A DNA stretch of 7,610 nucleotides from JAIYDQ01 sp031411055 (GTDB lineage: Bacteria; Planctomycetota; Planctomycetia; Pirellulales; Pirellulaceae). Location of the stretch: assembly GCA_031411055.1 (NCBI GenBank), contig JANOAI010000016.1:1-7610 (forward strand), in the 5' to 3' direction. Each line of letters starts with the position of its first letter. The stretch's first letter is position 1. A model generated the notes under the pieces. It saw nothing but the letters and a program-made list of their open reading frames with translations, did no database searches and had not been told where the DNA came from. A program made the translations under genes and the position numbers. Below, in pieces: positions 6,127 to 7,610 of the stretch.

Positions 6127-7610
6127 TTATTCAGAAGCAGGCTTGACTTCCTTGCCAATTCGGCTGTGATGGATCCCGTACAAGAAATAGACGACTAATC
6201 CTAAAACAAGCCAAACGCCAAAACGAATCCACGTCGCCATCGACAGGTAATACATCAAAGCAGCACAAGTTACGACACAAAGTGGTGCCGACACCCAAAC
6301 GAGTGGAGTCCGAAATCCGCGATGCGTTTCCGGCGAACGAACTCGCAAAATCATGATGCCGATCGCTACCAAAATAAATGCAAACAGCGTTCCAATATTG
6401 CAAAGATCAGCTGCCACGTTGATATCTATGAAGCCAGCAAACAAGGATACAATCAGACCGGTGAAAACGGTGCTCATATGGGGCGAACCAAAGCGTGGGT
6501 GCACGCGGGACATTATCGATGGTAGTAACCCGTCGCGGCTCATCGCGAAAAAGACTCGAGTTTGGCCTAGCTGCATCACAAGCAATACGCTGGCGATTGA
6601 AAAGACAGCGCCGAGCGAAATCACGCTTGCAATCCCGTTCGCACCCACAGACTTCAATGCATCGGCCACCGGCTCCTTCGTAGCCAAAACGTTGATTGGG
6701 ACCATTCCCGTCAAGACGGTCGCGACAAGAACGTAGAGCAACGTACAAACAGCGAGCGAACCAATAATGGCTATAGGCAGTGTGCGCTGAGGAGACTTGG
6801 CTTCTTCAGCCGCCGTTGAAATGGAATCGAATCCGATGTATGCAAAAAAGATTACAGCAGCCCCAGTCATAACCCCGTTCCAACCATTGGGCATAAAGGG
6901 TGTCCAGTGCTTCTCGAAATCCACGTGCTGAATCCCGACATAAAGAAACAACGCAATCATCGCGAACTTGATGAACACGAAAACGGTGTTGACCCGAGCA
7001 CTATCTTTGATCCCACGGTACAGCAATGCGGTAATGGCCAAAACGATTAGCATTGCGGGCAGGTTGATACAAATCGCCCACGAGCCGATTCGTGGTGCAG
7101 TTTTGCTTGCCGCTTGAACGAGCTCCACTAAATCCTGATTGAGCTTTCCGATGGCCGTTGCATCTCCCCCGGCCAATACTCCCATAATGTGCTGATAACT
7201 CATCGGATCGACACAAAGCCATGCCGGAATTGGGACATGAAAGTACTCTAGGAGCGTGAGGAAATATCCTGACCAGCCGATGGCAATTGCGACGTTGCCA
7301 ACTGCATACTCAAGCACAAGGTCCCAGCCGATGATCCATGCCATCAGCTCGCCAAACGAAGCATAGGCATATGTGTAGGCACTCCCGGAAACGGGAATCA
7401 TCGAAGCAAACTCGGCATAACATAATGCGGCGAAACCACAGGCCACCGCCGTTACGGCGAACGAAAGAACAATGCCCGGCCCAGCACCAAGTCGGCCATC
7501 AGTCCCTGCCGCCGCAGTCCCGGTCAAAACAAAAATACCGGTACCAATAATCGCCCCGATACCAAGCATCGTCAAATCAAACGAGCCCAAAACGCGTTTT
7601 AGCCCGGCCC
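6127..7610 (-). CDS. Amino acid permease, APC superfamily, cationic amino acid transporter (CAT)-like (partial, 5' end off window)
   Basis: The frame stays open to the right edge; the first visible residues are AGLKRVLGSFDLTMLGIGAI, the usual lead-in to membrane segment 1, so the true start lies beyond 7610. The TTG at 7590 is only an internal Leu codon. About 493 residues are visible, close to a full bacterial CAT-like permease, so only a short N-terminus is missing. Landmarks: GIGAIIGTGIF in segment 1 (the unwound substrate-binding helix), FASMIPVSGSAYTYAYASFG after segment 2, FFAYIGFDSISTAAEEAKSP in segment 6, and QTRVFFAMSRDGLLP around segment 8. Twelve or more membrane segments are likely. 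It would import amino acids by proton- or ion-coupled secondary transport in the inner membrane; the specific substrate cannot be read. The loop between VDPMSYQHIMG and APRIGSW (about 40 polar residues) seems long for the family. The YbhN-like gene follows after 80-191 nt. Confidence 0.93.
   Translation of the reverse strand, partial: AGLKRVLGSFDLTMLGIGAIIGTGIFVLTGTAAAGTDGRLGAGPGIVLSFAVTAVACGFAALCYAEFASMIPVSGSAYTYAYASFGELMAWIIGWDLVLEYAVGNVAIAIGWSGYFLTLLEYFHVPIPAWLCVDPMSYQHIMGVLAGGDATAIGKLNQDLVELVQAASKTAPRIGSWAICINLPAMLIVLAITALLYRGIKDSARVNTVFVFIKFAMIALFLYVGIQHVDFEKHWTPFMPNGWNGVMTGAAVIFFAYIGFDSISTAAEEAKSPQRTLPIAIIGSLAVCTLLYVLVATVLTGMVPINVLATKEPVADALKSVGANGIASVISLGAVFSIASVLLVMQLGQTRVFFAMSRDGLLPSIMSRVHPRFGSPHMSTVFTGLIVSLFAGFIDINVAADLCNIGTLFAFILVAIGIMILRVRSPETHRGFRTPLVWVSAPLCVVTCAALMYYLSMATWIRFGVWLVLGLVVYFLYGIHHSRIGKEVKPASE

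Noticed and set aside
7588..7590. TTG as the start of the permease gene
   Set aside because: The frame continues in both directions through LKRVLGSFDLT, the family's usual sequence before membrane segment 1, so the codon is an internal leucine and the gene runs past the edge.

Overview
The window looks like an ordinary chromosomal stretch of a planctomycete, most likely of the Pirellulaceae/Pirellulales type. This rests on three things: a Ser/Thr kinase of the style abundant in that group (helical N-terminal leader ending in a GFFYGPYKVLYMIGAGTFARV block, with an IDYATLERATGVRR activation segment), a very large secreted protein with carbohydrate-binding-like ends and no familiar catalytic name, and weak or absent Shine-Dalgarno sequences in front of several starts. 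Base composition looks near 50% G+C by eye. I cannot name a genus. No rRNA, tRNA, CRISPR array, insertion sequence or phage gene was seen.

Layout, left to right. (1) Positions 1-1311, minus strand: a Ser/Thr protein kinase cut by the left edge, whose C-terminus carries a receiver-like domain that has lost its phosphoacceptor aspartate. (2) 1312-1575: a spacer holding a strong intrinsic terminator (about 1419-1475, minus-strand direction) that separates the kinase from the next gene. (3) 1576-1905, minus strand: a 109-residue, charged, helical protein of unknown function with a good ribosome-binding site. (4) 1906-2216: a divergent intergenic region with a candidate promoter for the small gene and a 39-codon leader-like ORF (2147-2266) with the best ribosome-binding site in the area; it overlaps the start of the next gene. 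(5) 2217-4961, plus strand: a 914-residue exported multidomain protein with a beta-sandwich, a TIM-barrel-like region, a helical region and a second beta-sandwich. (6) 4991-5935 (possibly to 6046), minus strand: a membrane protein of the MprF N-terminal/YbhN (UPF0104) family. (7) 6127-7610, minus strand: an amino acid permease of the APC superfamily, CAT-like, cut by the right edge.

The permease and the YbhN-like gene are co-oriented, permease first, and may share a transcript; both converge on the secreted-protein gene with only 29 nt between stop codons. The kinase and the 109-residue gene point the same way but are separated by the terminator, so they are probably separate units. Nothing in the window ties all five genes into one pathway, and I do not see an obvious new defence, mobile or biosynthetic system. 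The points most worth a second look are the kinase-pseudoreceiver fusion, the leader ORF and start-codon arrangement in front of the 914-residue gene, and the unassigned architecture of that protein.
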